Shown: piece after piece, positions 1-7,863 of the stretch
Layout of the letters: each line of letters opens with the position of its first letter
How positions within the stretch are numbered: position 1 is the stretch's first letter
Origin: Oceaniferula flava
GTDB taxonomy: Bacteria > Verrucomicrobiota > Verrucomicrobiia > Verrucomicrobiales > Akkermansiaceae
NCBI RefSeq assembly: GCF_016811075.1
Contig: NZ_JAFBGL010000008.1
Coordinates: 151,459 to 215,458 of the forward strand
Reading direction: 5' to 3'
DNA length: 64,000 nt
Notes under the pieces: model-generated
Told to the model about the DNA's origin: nothing
What the model saw: the letters and a program-made list of their open reading frames with translations, nothing else
Databases searched by the model: none
Program-made: the position numbers and the translations under genes

Positions 1-1
1 G

Positions 2-586
2 GAAGCCCGCGGCCTTGGTAAATACCTTGAGCTTGATCTCACCATCGTGCGTGGCCTCGCCTACTACACTGGCGCCGTTTTCGAAATCTTCGACACCCAC
101 AAATCTATGCGTGCCGTCGCTGGCGGTGGTCGCTACGACGGACTCCTCTCTACCCTCTCCAACGGCTCGGCCGATCTCCCGGCCACCGGCTTTGCCATGG
201 GCGACATGGTGATCCGCAACTTCATCGAGGAGACCCCCAACGCGCTGCTGGAAATGGAAGCCTGGATGGCTCGCAACCCAGCCTGTGATGTCTACGTGGT
301 CATTGCCGATGAGAGCAAACGCAACGAAGCCCTAGGCATCATCGCCAAGCTGCGCACCGCCGGGATCTCGGTCGATTTCGGAATGTCACAGCTCAACGTT
401 GGCAAACAATTCAAAAAAGCCCAACAATCCGGCGCCCGCTTCGCCCTCGTCATCGGAGCCGAATACCCGGAGATGCAGCTGAAGATCCTCAGCTCCCGCA
501 CCGAAGCCACCATTCACCCCAACACCGACATCGTCGAAGCTATCCAAGACCACCTCAATTCCCCCGACGGTCCACTGATCGCGTAG
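2..586 (+). CDS. hisS: Histidyl-tRNA synthetase, C-terminal part (5' end outside window)
   Basis: This is the 3' part of a class II histidyl-tRNA synthetase, which charges tRNA-His in the cytoplasm. The frame is open to the left edge, so the true start is upstream. The first visible residues carry the histidine-A motif as VRGLAYYTG followed by VFE, with Ala where many family members have Asp (RGLDYY). The last ~100 residues form the HGTP-type anticodon-binding domain (DVYVVIADES, QFKKAQQSGARFALVIGAEY). aspS follows 43 bp downstream on the same strand, so the two are probably co-transcribed. The identity is secure from the motif plus the C-terminal domain. Confidence 0.93.
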   Translation, partial: EARGLGKYLELDLTIVRGLAYYTGAVFEIFDTHKSMRAVAGGGRYDGLLSTLSNGSADLPATGFAMGDMVIRNFIEETPNALLEMEAWMARNPACDVYVVIADESKRNEALGIIAKLRTAGISVDFGMSQLNVGKQFKKAQQSGARFALVIGAEYPEMQLKILSSRTEATIHPNTDIVEAIQDHLNSPDGPLIA

Positions 587-629
587 CGGTCACACCAACA
601 ATTCTGAAACATTCTGTCTAAAAAAAATC

Positions 630-2462
630 ATGCGAACCCACCACTGCAACCAACTCCATCATTCTAACATCGGCGAAACTGTTACCCTCATCGGCTGGGT
701 GAATTCGAATCGCGACCACGGTGGTGTTAGCTTTATCGACCTCCGCGACCGCGAAGGCATGACCCAATGTGTCTTCCGCCCCGAGGAAAACTCCGCGGCG
801 GCCGAGCTGGCGAAATCGCTCCGTAGCGAGGACATGATCCAAGTCACCGGCAAGGTTGAAGAACGCCCCGAAGTGGATGGTGTTTCCACCGTCAACCCGG
901 ACATGGCCACCGGCTCTATCGAAGTGTCCGCCACCGAGCTCAACATCATCAACAAGTCCGAGGTGCTTCCTTTCCAGCTGGACAAGGAACTTTCCAACGA
1001 GGACATGCGGATGAAGTATCGTTACCTCGATCTTCGCCGCACCCGCATGACGCGCAATCTGCGCCTGCGCCACCGCATCACCAAGTCCACCCGCGACTTT
1101 CTCGACGAAGACGGTTTCTGCGAAATCGAAACCCCGATCCTTTCCAAGTCCACTCCTGAAGGTGCTCGTGATTTCCTCGTGCCATCGCGCATGCACCCCG
1201 GTAGCTTCTACGCCCTGCCCCAGGCTCCACAGCAATACAAACAGCTGCTGATGTGTGGTGGTATTGAAAAGTATTTCCAAATCGCCCGCTGCTTCCGCGA
1301 TGAAGATCTGCGCGCCGATCGCCAACCGGAATTCAGCCAGATCGATATCGAATCCTCCTTCGTCAATCCCGACGACATGCACGCTCTCGTGGAAGGTCTG
1401 TTAGGGCGTGTGTTCAAGGACACACTCGATGCGGAGATCCCAGCGAGCTTCGATCGCATGACCTGGCACGATGCCATGAACACCTACGGATCTGACAAGC
1501 CGGACCGTCGTTTCGGCTACGAGCTGAAAGACCTCACCGAAGAACTGAAAGAATGTGAATTCCGCGTGTTCTCCGGAGCCGTGGCCAACGGTGGCGTGGT
1601 GAAGGCATTCAACGCCAAGGGATTTGCCGGCGCCACTCAAGGCCAGATTGAAAAGCTCACCCAAACCGCGATTGAAGCTGGCTCCAAAGGCCTGGCCTAC
1701 ATTCAGGTGCGCGATGAAGATCGCTCCACCTGGCGTTCACCATTCGTCAAGCGCATGACCGATGCCGAAGTGGAAGCCCTGCGCGAGAAGCTCGATATCG
1801 AACCAGGCGACCTCATCCTCTTCGGAGCCGGTGAGTGGGAAACTGTTTGCGAAGTGTTGGGCCGAATCCGTCTCTGCTGTGCCGACCTGCAAGAGGTCCT
1901 CAAAGACAACGACGAGCTCAATTTCCTCTGGGTCACTGAATTCCCACTTCTCGGCTACGACGAAGAGGAAGACAAGTGGAACGCCGTGCACCACCCCTTC
2001 ACTCGCCCCATCCCCGAAGACGTGCCCAAACTGATCGAAGCCAGCAAGGCTGATCTGGAAGACGAGAGCCAGCGCTACGCCGGCCTCCGCGCCCAGGCCT
2101 ACGATGTGGTGCTCAATGGTTACGAACTCGGTGGTGGATCCATCCGGATTCACGAAGCCGAGCTTCAGTCCGCCATGTTCACCGCCCTCGGTGTCACCGA
2201 GGAGGAAAAGGAAAGCATGTTCGGCCACATCCTCGAGGCCTTCAAATACGGAGCCCCACCACACGGCGGCATCGCGCTCGGTCTCGATCGTCTGGCCATG
2301 CTGGTCTGCGGTGAAAGCTCCATCCGCGAAGTGATTGCCTTCCCTAAAAATAACAAGGGCATGGATATCATGTCGGCTTCACCAGCTAAAGTTGATCCTC
2401 TCCAGCTGCGCGACCTGCGCATCCAGAGCACGGTGAAGGAGAAAACTCCGGAAAGCGTCTAA
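630..2462 (+). CDS. aspS: Aspartyl-tRNA synthetase
   Basis: 610-residue class II aminoacyl-tRNA synthetase of the bacterial type, with an N-terminal OB-fold anticodon-binding domain, a catalytic core and the bacterial GAD insertion. Visible motifs are motif 1 (FCEIETPILSKSTPEGARDF), motif 2 (CFRDEDLRADRQPEFSQID) and motif 3 (GIALGLDRLAML). The OB fold contains RDHGG, with His at a position where discriminating enzymes such as that of E. coli have Leu. In Pseudomonas aeruginosa the equivalent His is associated with a non-discriminating enzyme that also charges tRNA-Asn, so dual specificity is possible. There is no Shine-Dalgarno before the ATG (an A-rich leader instead). It ends 25 bp before a strong terminator. 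Confidence 0.97.
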   Translation: MRTHHCNQLHHSNIGETVTLIGWVNSNRDHGGVSFIDLRDREGMTQCVFRPEENSAAAELAKSLRSEDMIQVTGKVEERPEVDGVSTVNPDMATGSIEVSATELNIINKSEVLPFQLDKELSNEDMRMKYRYLDLRRTRMTRNLRLRHRITKSTRDFLDEDGFCEIETPILSKSTPEGARDFLVPSRMHPGSFYALPQAPQQYKQLLMCGGIEKYFQIARCFRDEDLRADRQPEFSQIDIESSFVNPDDMHALVEGLLGRVFKDTLDAEIPASFDRMTWHDAMNTYGSDKPDRRFGYELKDLTEELKECEFRVFSGAVANGGVVKAFNAKGFAGATQGQIEKLTQTAIEAGSKGLAYIQVRDEDRSTWRSPFVKRMTDAEVEALREKLDIEPGDLILFGAGEWETVCEVLGRIRLCCADLQEVLKDNDELNFLWVTEFPLLGYDEEEDKWNAVHHPFTRPIPEDVPKLIEASKADLEDESQRYAGLRAQAYDVVLNGYELGGGSIRIHEAELQSAMFTALGVTEEEKESMFGHILEAFKYGAPPHGGIALGLDRLAMLVCGESSIREVIAFPKNNKGMDIMSASPAKVDPLQLRDLRIQSTVKEKTPESV

Positions 2463-2486
2463 CACGCCGCACTTTCAATTCAAATC

Positions 2487-2524
2487 AACCCATGGTCACG
2501 CTCTGCGTTTCCATGGGTTTTTTG
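2487..2524 (+). terminator. Rho-independent terminator of hisS-aspS
   Basis: A perfect 9-bp stem (2487-2495 AACCCATGG with 2511-2519 CCATGGGTT) closes a 15-nt loop and runs directly into a T6 tract. It lies 25 bp after the aspS stop. hemF converges from the other side but ends 60 bp further on. Confidence 0.85.
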
Positions 2525-2586
2525 TTGGGCTTCCCAAAAAATTGACACTCGTTTTAAAGCCCTTCTTTCCCCAACGGGGAATCTTA

Positions 2587-3600
2587 CTAGCGATGATTCG
2601 CTACGGTTGGCGGCACAACATTTCCAGACGCCTGAACTTGGAGTGCTTCAGGGTGTTTTTGATAGAAACCACGCACAGCCTGGGCGAGATCCAGGCGAGC
2701 CTCGTTGGTGACTTCCCCGTTGTCAGGAATGGCATCGACAATGGCCTGTAACAACCCCTTTTGCACCTCTGGGACTTTCTCAACCCACGATTGCAACAGC
2801 GGCTTATTCACTCTGGATGGAAGAGAGCCCATGATTCCGAGGTCGTTCTGGTCATGAACTAACAGACCGGAGGTTGTGCCCCGGTCAAGGGTGAGCACCT
2901 GGAGCAAGTAAAGCGAGTGATAGGCGAGCTGAGTTTCGCGGTCGGCATCGCTGAAACCCTCGTTCAATCGTTTCCCTAACAGCTCAACATAGCGTTGGAT
3001 GACGGCGTAACCAAAACGAGTGGCCATTTCCAGATCCTGTTCGGCATTTCCAGTCTGATATTGCTCAAGGTAAAAATGCACAACACCACGATGGCGGCCC
3101 AATGCTGGGATGTAGAAATACTTATCGCCCTGCGCGAGGCCTTCTTCCAATTGCTCGGGAGCCGACTGTTCAAAAGCATCGCGGAAAGCTGCGGTGTCTT
3201 CGTCCTTAGCGATGGCAGGGTTCAAGTCCGCCATGACCCGCCAGTATCCTCCGCTACCTTTCATCTCGGTCCAGCTGATGTGGATGTGCACCGATGGAGC
3301 CTGAGGGTTCTGCGGATGGATGATGGTGGAGATCGCCGTGGCTGATGCCAATTTTTTACTCGGATCGTCTTCGTAGTGGATGTGGGAAACATTGACCGAG
3401 GCCCGATTGAAAACTGCATTGTCGGCGCAGCCATAGCGTGAGCCTCCACCGTGCTTTCCTCCATCGCGCTGCCATTCGACTAATTCGAACTCCACGGGAG
3501 TTCCTGCGTCTTGGCAACATTGTGTGAGACCCTCGACAAAGGAGGTCTGAAGTCCGGTGACGAGTTCGTAGGCTTGCTGGGCAGATGCGATCGGTTTCAT
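2587..3600 (-). CDS. hemF: Coproporphyrinogen III oxidase, oxygen-dependent
   Basis: 337 residues from the ATG at 3600; the frame stays open upstream to a TTG, but family members start near MKP, which fits this ATG. HemF oxidatively decarboxylates coproporphyrinogen III to protoporphyrinogen IX in heme synthesis. Family landmarks are the Gly-rich GGKHGGGSRYG region, the NVSHIHYED segment with a conserved His, SVHIHISWTEM, the WRVMADLNPAI region and GRHRGVVHFY. Length matches the family (about 300-340). It lies 79 bp downstream of ftsK on the same strand and may be read from that transcript. The enzyme needs O2, which indicates aerobic life. Confidence 0.93.
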   Translation of the reverse strand: MKPIASAQQAYELVTGLQTSFVEGLTQCCQDAGTPVEFELVEWQRDGGKHGGGSRYGCADNAVFNRASVNVSHIHYEDDPSKKLASATAISTIIHPQNPQAPSVHIHISWTEMKGSGGYWRVMADLNPAIAKDEDTAAFRDAFEQSAPEQLEEGLAQGDKYFYIPALGRHRGVVHFYLEQYQTGNAEQDLEMATRFGYAVIQRYVELLGKRLNEGFSDADRETQLAYHSLYLLQVLTLDRGTTSGLLVHDQNDLGIMGSLPSRVNKPLLQSWVEKVPEVQKGLLQAIVDAIPDNGEVTNEARLDLAQAVRGFYQKHPEALQVQASGNVVPPTVANHR

Positions 3601-3679
3601 GCCTGCGACGATAGTCTCCCGCCGGCTTTCAAGCAACGCATTACCCGCTCATCGCTGCGCAGATTGTATCGTCTCCAGA

Positions 3680-6271
3680 TCAAGGCTCATCCTGACCGAC
3701 ATTGATGAGAATTTCGCGCGGCTTGGCTCCTTCTCCTGGTCCGATGATGCCACGCTCTTCGAGGATGTCCATCATCCGGGCGGCGCGGGTGTAGCCGAGT
3801 CGGAGTCGGCGCTGCAGCAGTGATGTGCTGGCCTTTTTCTCCTGACGAATCACCTCCATGCACTTCTGCACGATCTCCTCGTCGGCGTCCGAAACGTCGT
3901 TGGCTTCGTCGCCGCCAGAGCCTCCTTTTTCGATACTCTCCTGCACGGTTTTCTCGAACACCTGCTCCACCTGGTTGGAGCAGAATTTGACGAGGTCCTC
4001 GACTTCCTCATCGGAAATAAAGGCCCCCTGAGCACGCTCGAGTTTGGCGGATCCGGGTGGCAGATAGAGCATATCTCCTTTACCGACGAGTTTATCCGCA
4101 CCTGAGACATCGAGGATGACCCGGCTATCGAGCTTCGAGGACACCTGGAAAGCAATCCGGCTTGGGATATTTGCCTTAATGATCCCGGTGACCACATCCG
4201 CACGCGGTGTCTGAGTGGCAACAATCAGGTGAATCCCAGCCGCACGCGCCTTCTGGGCGATACGGGCAATATTCATCTCCATGTCCGCAGGAGCGGTCTG
4301 CATGAGGTCGGCCAGCTCATCAATAATCACCACGATGTATGGAATGCGATCGGGGATCTCCTCCTCTTCGTCATCGTCATCATCGGAGCCGTCCATAGCA
4401 GGTGGCCCGAGCTCTCCGTCGGTCAGGGCACGGGCGATGGAATCGATGTGCTCCGGATCATACTCCTCTTCAGCTTCCGGCTCGGCGCCTTCCACCTCTT
4501 CCGGTTCTTCCGGCTCTTCTTTTTCAGGCAGCTCACGGGAGTTAAAGCTATCGAAGTTCCGCACGCCACACTCGGCAAACATGCGGTAGCGGCGTTCCAT
4601 TTCATTGACCACCCAGCGCAGGGCGGCAATGACTTTGTTAGGATCGGTCACCACCGGCACGGCAAGGTGCGGCAGTGAGTTATACATCTGCATTTCCACC
4701 ACTTTGGGGTCGACCATGATGAAGCGCAGCTCGTTCGGGCTGAACTTGAACAGGATACTGGAAATGATGGAGTTGATACACACCGACTTACCAGAGCCGG
4801 TGGCACCAGCCACTAACAGGTGGGGCATGGCGGCGAGGTCGCCGATGACGGTGTTACCGTAGACATCCTTACCCAGAGCCAGAGGAATCTTCTTCTTGGC
4901 GCTGGCGAAGGCGGGATCGGAAAGCAGTTCGTGCAGCGGCACGGCGACCTTTTCGTTGTTAGCAATTTCAATCCCCACGGTGTCGGAACCAGGAACGGGA
5001 GCGAGGATGTTGATGCTTTCCGCCTTGGTGGCACGTGCCAAATCGGCCTCTAACTGAGTGATACGGCTGACACGCAAACCGAGACTTGGATAGACCTCGT
5101 AACGCGTGATGGTCGGGCCACGGGTGATATTTCCGGCAGTGACCTCCACGCCAAAGGCATTGAGGGTATCGATGATGGTTTTCTGAATGGCAACTAACTC
5201 ATCGGTATCGGCTTCCTTCTCCGGCTCTTCGTGCTCGGGGATATTGAGCAAATCGAAACCCGGGAGTTCGTAGTTCTCATACTCGTCGGTGCTAAGATCG
5301 ACTGTCTCCTCACGCTTCTTCTGGAAGGGCTTGGCATTGGGGTCGGCATTGGGCTTACGGCGCAGTGAGGAATCGATGATTTGCGGTTTGGGCACCTCCT
5401 TGAGCGGGAGCTGGGCTTGGGGGTCCGCAGGTTCTTCGATCTCCTCCGGCTTGGTCTTTGCCTTTTTCGCAGCAGGCTTCTTGCGGGCCGGTGCGGGGTC
5501 CGCTGGTTTGGGGTCGGAGGCGACTGTGCTTGGGGACGGGCCACTCGCCAGACGGTTGTCGCGTTCCAGTCTGCGACGCTCGCGTGCAGATGCCTTCTCT
5601 GCCTCAGCGAGCTGACGCTCCTTGCGTTGCTGAATCCAGTTTTTCACATAACTATATGCCGCCTTACTGAAAGCGACAGGATGAAGTCCGGTGAGTAGAA
5701 TGAGGCTCACGAGATAGACACATAGCAGGACCAGAATGGCACCCGGTTTATTCAGCAATGCCTCCAGGCATTTTGTTCCCAGTCCGTATCCTGCGTAGCC
5801 ACCGGCACCAATCAAACCATTGGCATCGGCCCAGTTCTGCAGCATGAGATTCTGAACACCCATGAGAGCGGCGGCACTGAGGACGAAGACACCGCAACCG
5901 ATCCAGGTGCGCACGGACGGTCGGGCATCGAATGCCAGCTTGGCCACACCTAGCCAAATCATGGTCAAGGGTAACAAATAGGCTGCCGATCCGAAGGTGA
6001 TTAAAAATACATAGCCCAAGAACGCCCCCACCGGGCCGATCCAGTTGACGCTGCCCGCTTCAGGGGTGGCATCACCGCCGATGAATGGCAGATGCACCAG
6101 ATCCGCCGGGGAGTAGGAAACCAAGGAAAGAAGGAGTAAGATACCTCCGCCGCATAATAAAATTCCTAACACCTCATTGGGCCAGGGTTGGCGGTCTTTT
6201 TTCTGGTTCTTCAGTTTGTTTTTTGGGGAGGCCATCGCGATGTAATAATGCCGGCAAGGCTGTTGAGCCAT
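3680..6271 (-). CDS. ftsK: DNA translocase FtsK/SpoIIIE
   Basis: 863-residue membrane-anchored DNA pump that clears chromosomes at the division septum. The N-terminus has about four hydrophobic segments (residues ~35-215), then a charged, Pro/Lys-rich linker (~220-345), the alpha/beta motor with Walker A GATGSGKSV (~488) and Walker B VVIIDELADLM (~645), and a C-terminal winged-helix gamma domain that would read KOPS-like sites. Between the Walker motifs (~580-640) lies an unusually acidic, low-complexity insert including a DDDDDEEEE run. The start is uncertain: the ATG at 6271 has AAAGG eight bases upstream, while a second ATG at 6235 (MASPKNK) looks like a normal N-terminus. Confidence 0.95.
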   Translation of the reverse strand: MAQQPCRHYYIAMASPKNKLKNQKKDRQPWPNEVLGILLCGGGILLLLSLVSYSPADLVHLPFIGGDATPEAGSVNWIGPVGAFLGYVFLITFGSAAYLLPLTMIWLGVAKLAFDARPSVRTWIGCGVFVLSAAALMGVQNLMLQNWADANGLIGAGGYAGYGLGTKCLEALLNKPGAILVLLCVYLVSLILLTGLHPVAFSKAAYSYVKNWIQQRKERQLAEAEKASARERRRLERDNRLASGPSPSTVASDPKPADPAPARKKPAAKKAKTKPEEIEEPADPQAQLPLKEVPKPQIIDSSLRRKPNADPNAKPFQKKREETVDLSTDEYENYELPGFDLLNIPEHEEPEKEADTDELVAIQKTIIDTLNAFGVEVTAGNITRGPTITRYEVYPSLGLRVSRITQLEADLARATKAESINILAPVPGSDTVGIEIANNEKVAVPLHELLSDPAFASAKKKIPLALGKDVYGNTVIGDLAAMPHLLVAGATGSGKSVCINSIISSILFKFSPNELRFIMVDPKVVEMQMYNSLPHLAVPVVTDPNKVIAALRWVVNEMERRYRMFAECGVRNFDSFNSRELPEKEEPEEPEEVEGAEPEAEEEYDPEHIDSIARALTDGELGPPAMDGSDDDDDEEEEIPDRIPYIVVIIDELADLMQTAPADMEMNIARIAQKARAAGIHLIVATQTPRADVVTGIIKANIPSRIAFQVSSKLDSRVILDVSGADKLVGKGDMLYLPPGSAKLERAQGAFISDEEVEDLVKFCSNQVEQVFEKTVQESIEKGGSGGDEANDVSDADEEIVQKCMEVIRQEKKASTSLLQRRLRLGYTRAARMMDILEERGIIGPGEGAKPREILINVGQDEP

Positions 6272-6460
6272 CCATCTGACCTTTGGGAAATCAGGTGGCT
6301 CGCTGACTATAAGGCTGGCAGCGAATCGACTCTATGCCGTGAGAATCCCCCATTCTACGGGCTCTGGCAAGATAAATAACGCTAAATGGATAATCAAGAA
6401 ATCTTAAGTATTTGGCGATTTTGCCTTTGGCGATTGCCCTCATACCGATTACAGAAAGTC

Positions 6461-7192
6461 ATGCGCTTGTTACTCGTCTTTCTCAAAGAACCCCTGCCCG
6501 GAAAAGTCAAAACGCGTCTCGCCCAAGACGTCGGTCACGAAGAGGCCGCCCGATACTATCGGGCTTTGGTGGAAGTGCTCTTGAAACAACTTCAGGGGCT
6601 GGAGAAATGTCGGATCCGCTTTTGCTACGCACCCGACGACGCCAACGATGCGATTCGTTTCTGGCTGCTCCCACTGATGAACGGCAGCAGCGGCGAGGAA
6701 GAAGGAGTCTACCTCTCCCCCACTGCCCTCGGTGAAAAATACCGCCAGGAAATCGACTTCCGACCCCAGGGTGAAGGTGACTTGGGTGAGCGCATGGCCA
6801 GAGCTTTTGACGATGGCTTCGCCGATGGTTATCAGCATATTTCCATCATTGGCACTGATTGCCCCGACTGTGGGGCCCGCTGGATCAATGCCGGTTTTTC
6901 CCGCATGGCGAGCCCCCAACGTGACGGCATCATCGGACCCAGCACCGACGGAGGCTACTACCTGCTAGGCCTAAAGTCCCCATGCCCAGAACTTTTCCAA
7001 AACATCCCATGGAGTCAGGCCGATGTGCTCGCCAAAACGCTCGTAGCGGCTGGCGACACGAACCTAACACTGGAACAACTTCCGCCACTCACTGACATCG
7101 ATCATATTGACGACTGGAACCGAGCCATGGCAGGTCCACTGGGAGCGTCCTTGAAAAAAGCGCTGGGTGAGGAACTCGATGAAACGATCTAA
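6461..7192 (+). CDS. DUF2064 / TIGR04282-type glycosyltransferase-like protein
   Basis: 243 residues from the ATG at 6461. The frame is open from 6386, but the family starts directly at the MRLLLVFLKEPLPGKVKTRLA strand. The sequence has a GT-A/nucleotidyltransferase-like Rossmann pattern: PGKVKTRL near the N-terminus, IIGTDCPD in the middle and GPSTDGGYYLLGL later. These are hallmarks of the DUF2064 family (radical-SAM/selenodomain-associated transferase 1). The substrate is not established. It diverges from ftsK and converges with the response regulator, ending 17 bp before that gene's 3' end. Family assignment is confident; function is not. Confidence 0.8.
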   Translation: MRLLLVFLKEPLPGKVKTRLAQDVGHEEAARYYRALVEVLLKQLQGLEKCRIRFCYAPDDANDAIRFWLLPLMNGSSGEEEGVYLSPTALGEKYRQEIDFRPQGEGDLGERMARAFDDGFADGYQHISIIGTDCPDCGARWINAGFSRMASPQRDGIIGPSTDGGYYLLGLKSPCPELFQNIPWSQADVLAKTLVAAGDTNLTLEQLPPLTDIDHIDDWNRAMAGPLGASLKKALGEELDETI

Positions 7193-7209
7193 CGAGAAGC
7201 TGCTCAGAC

Positions 7210-7863
7210 TCAGAGCAAACCTGACCGGTAACCTTTCGCCACTGCCGAAGGAGCATTCTGAACCTCGAGTTTTTGATAGATGTGTTTGATGTGATACGCC
7301 ACGGTGGTCACGCTGATACCCAACTGTTCAGCGATCTCCTTTTTCACCAAACCATCGCCTAACAGAGCTAAAATTTCCAACTCTCGCCCCGACAGTTCCT
7401 TTTTCGGTTCCTCATCGGGCTGCCGTTGTTGCATCGTTTTGAGAATAAACTTGGCCACGCTGGGGTCCAGCGATGCGCCCCCGCCGGCTACAATCTGGAT
7501 TCCTTCGATCACCTGCTTGGCCGTTGAGGACTTCAGCAAATACCCGGATGCTCCCAGTGCAATGGCATCGAGAACATCCTGCTCCTGATCCGATTGAGTG
7601 AGGATGATGACATTCGCCTCCGGAAGGTATTTCTTAAACCATGGGATTGCCTCGATCCCCGACATGCCCGGCAAATTCAGATCGAGCAGAATCACATCGG
7701 GTGTCTTCTGCGGACCCACACATTGAATCTCACGCAGGGCAATTTCCGCCGTGCCGAACTGCTTGAGCAATTCGACCTGATCAGCAGCTTGAATCGTGCG
7801 ACTGATCACCTCGCGGTAACCTGCATGATCTTCAACGAGCAGGACTTGGATAGGAGTATTCAT
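7210..7863 (-). CDS. NarL/LuxR-family response regulator
   Basis: 217-residue two-component regulator. The receiver domain (1-~125) has the acidic pair (VEDH), the phospho-acceptor Asp in ILLDLNLPGMSG, the conserved Thr in ILTQS and the Lys in LLKSS. The C-terminus (~150-217) is a LuxR-type helix-turn-helix (LSGRELEILALLGDG, KKEIAEQLGISVTTVAYHIKHIYQKL). Its ATG overlaps the stop of the sensor kinase by 4 bp, so the two are translationally coupled and should work as a pair. Their position next to the sulfatase operon makes that operon the obvious target, but this is an inference from location. Confidence 0.93.
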   Translation of the reverse strand: MNTPIQVLLVEDHAGYREVISRTIQAADQVELLKQFGTAEIALREIQCVGPQKTPDVILLDLNLPGMSGIEAIPWFKKYLPEANVIILTQSDQEQDVLDAIALGASGYLLKSSTAKQVIEGIQIVAGGGASLDPSVAKFILKTMQQRQPDEEPKKELSGRELEILALLGDGLVKKEIAEQLGISVTTVAYHIKHIYQKLEVQNAPSAVAKGYRSGLL

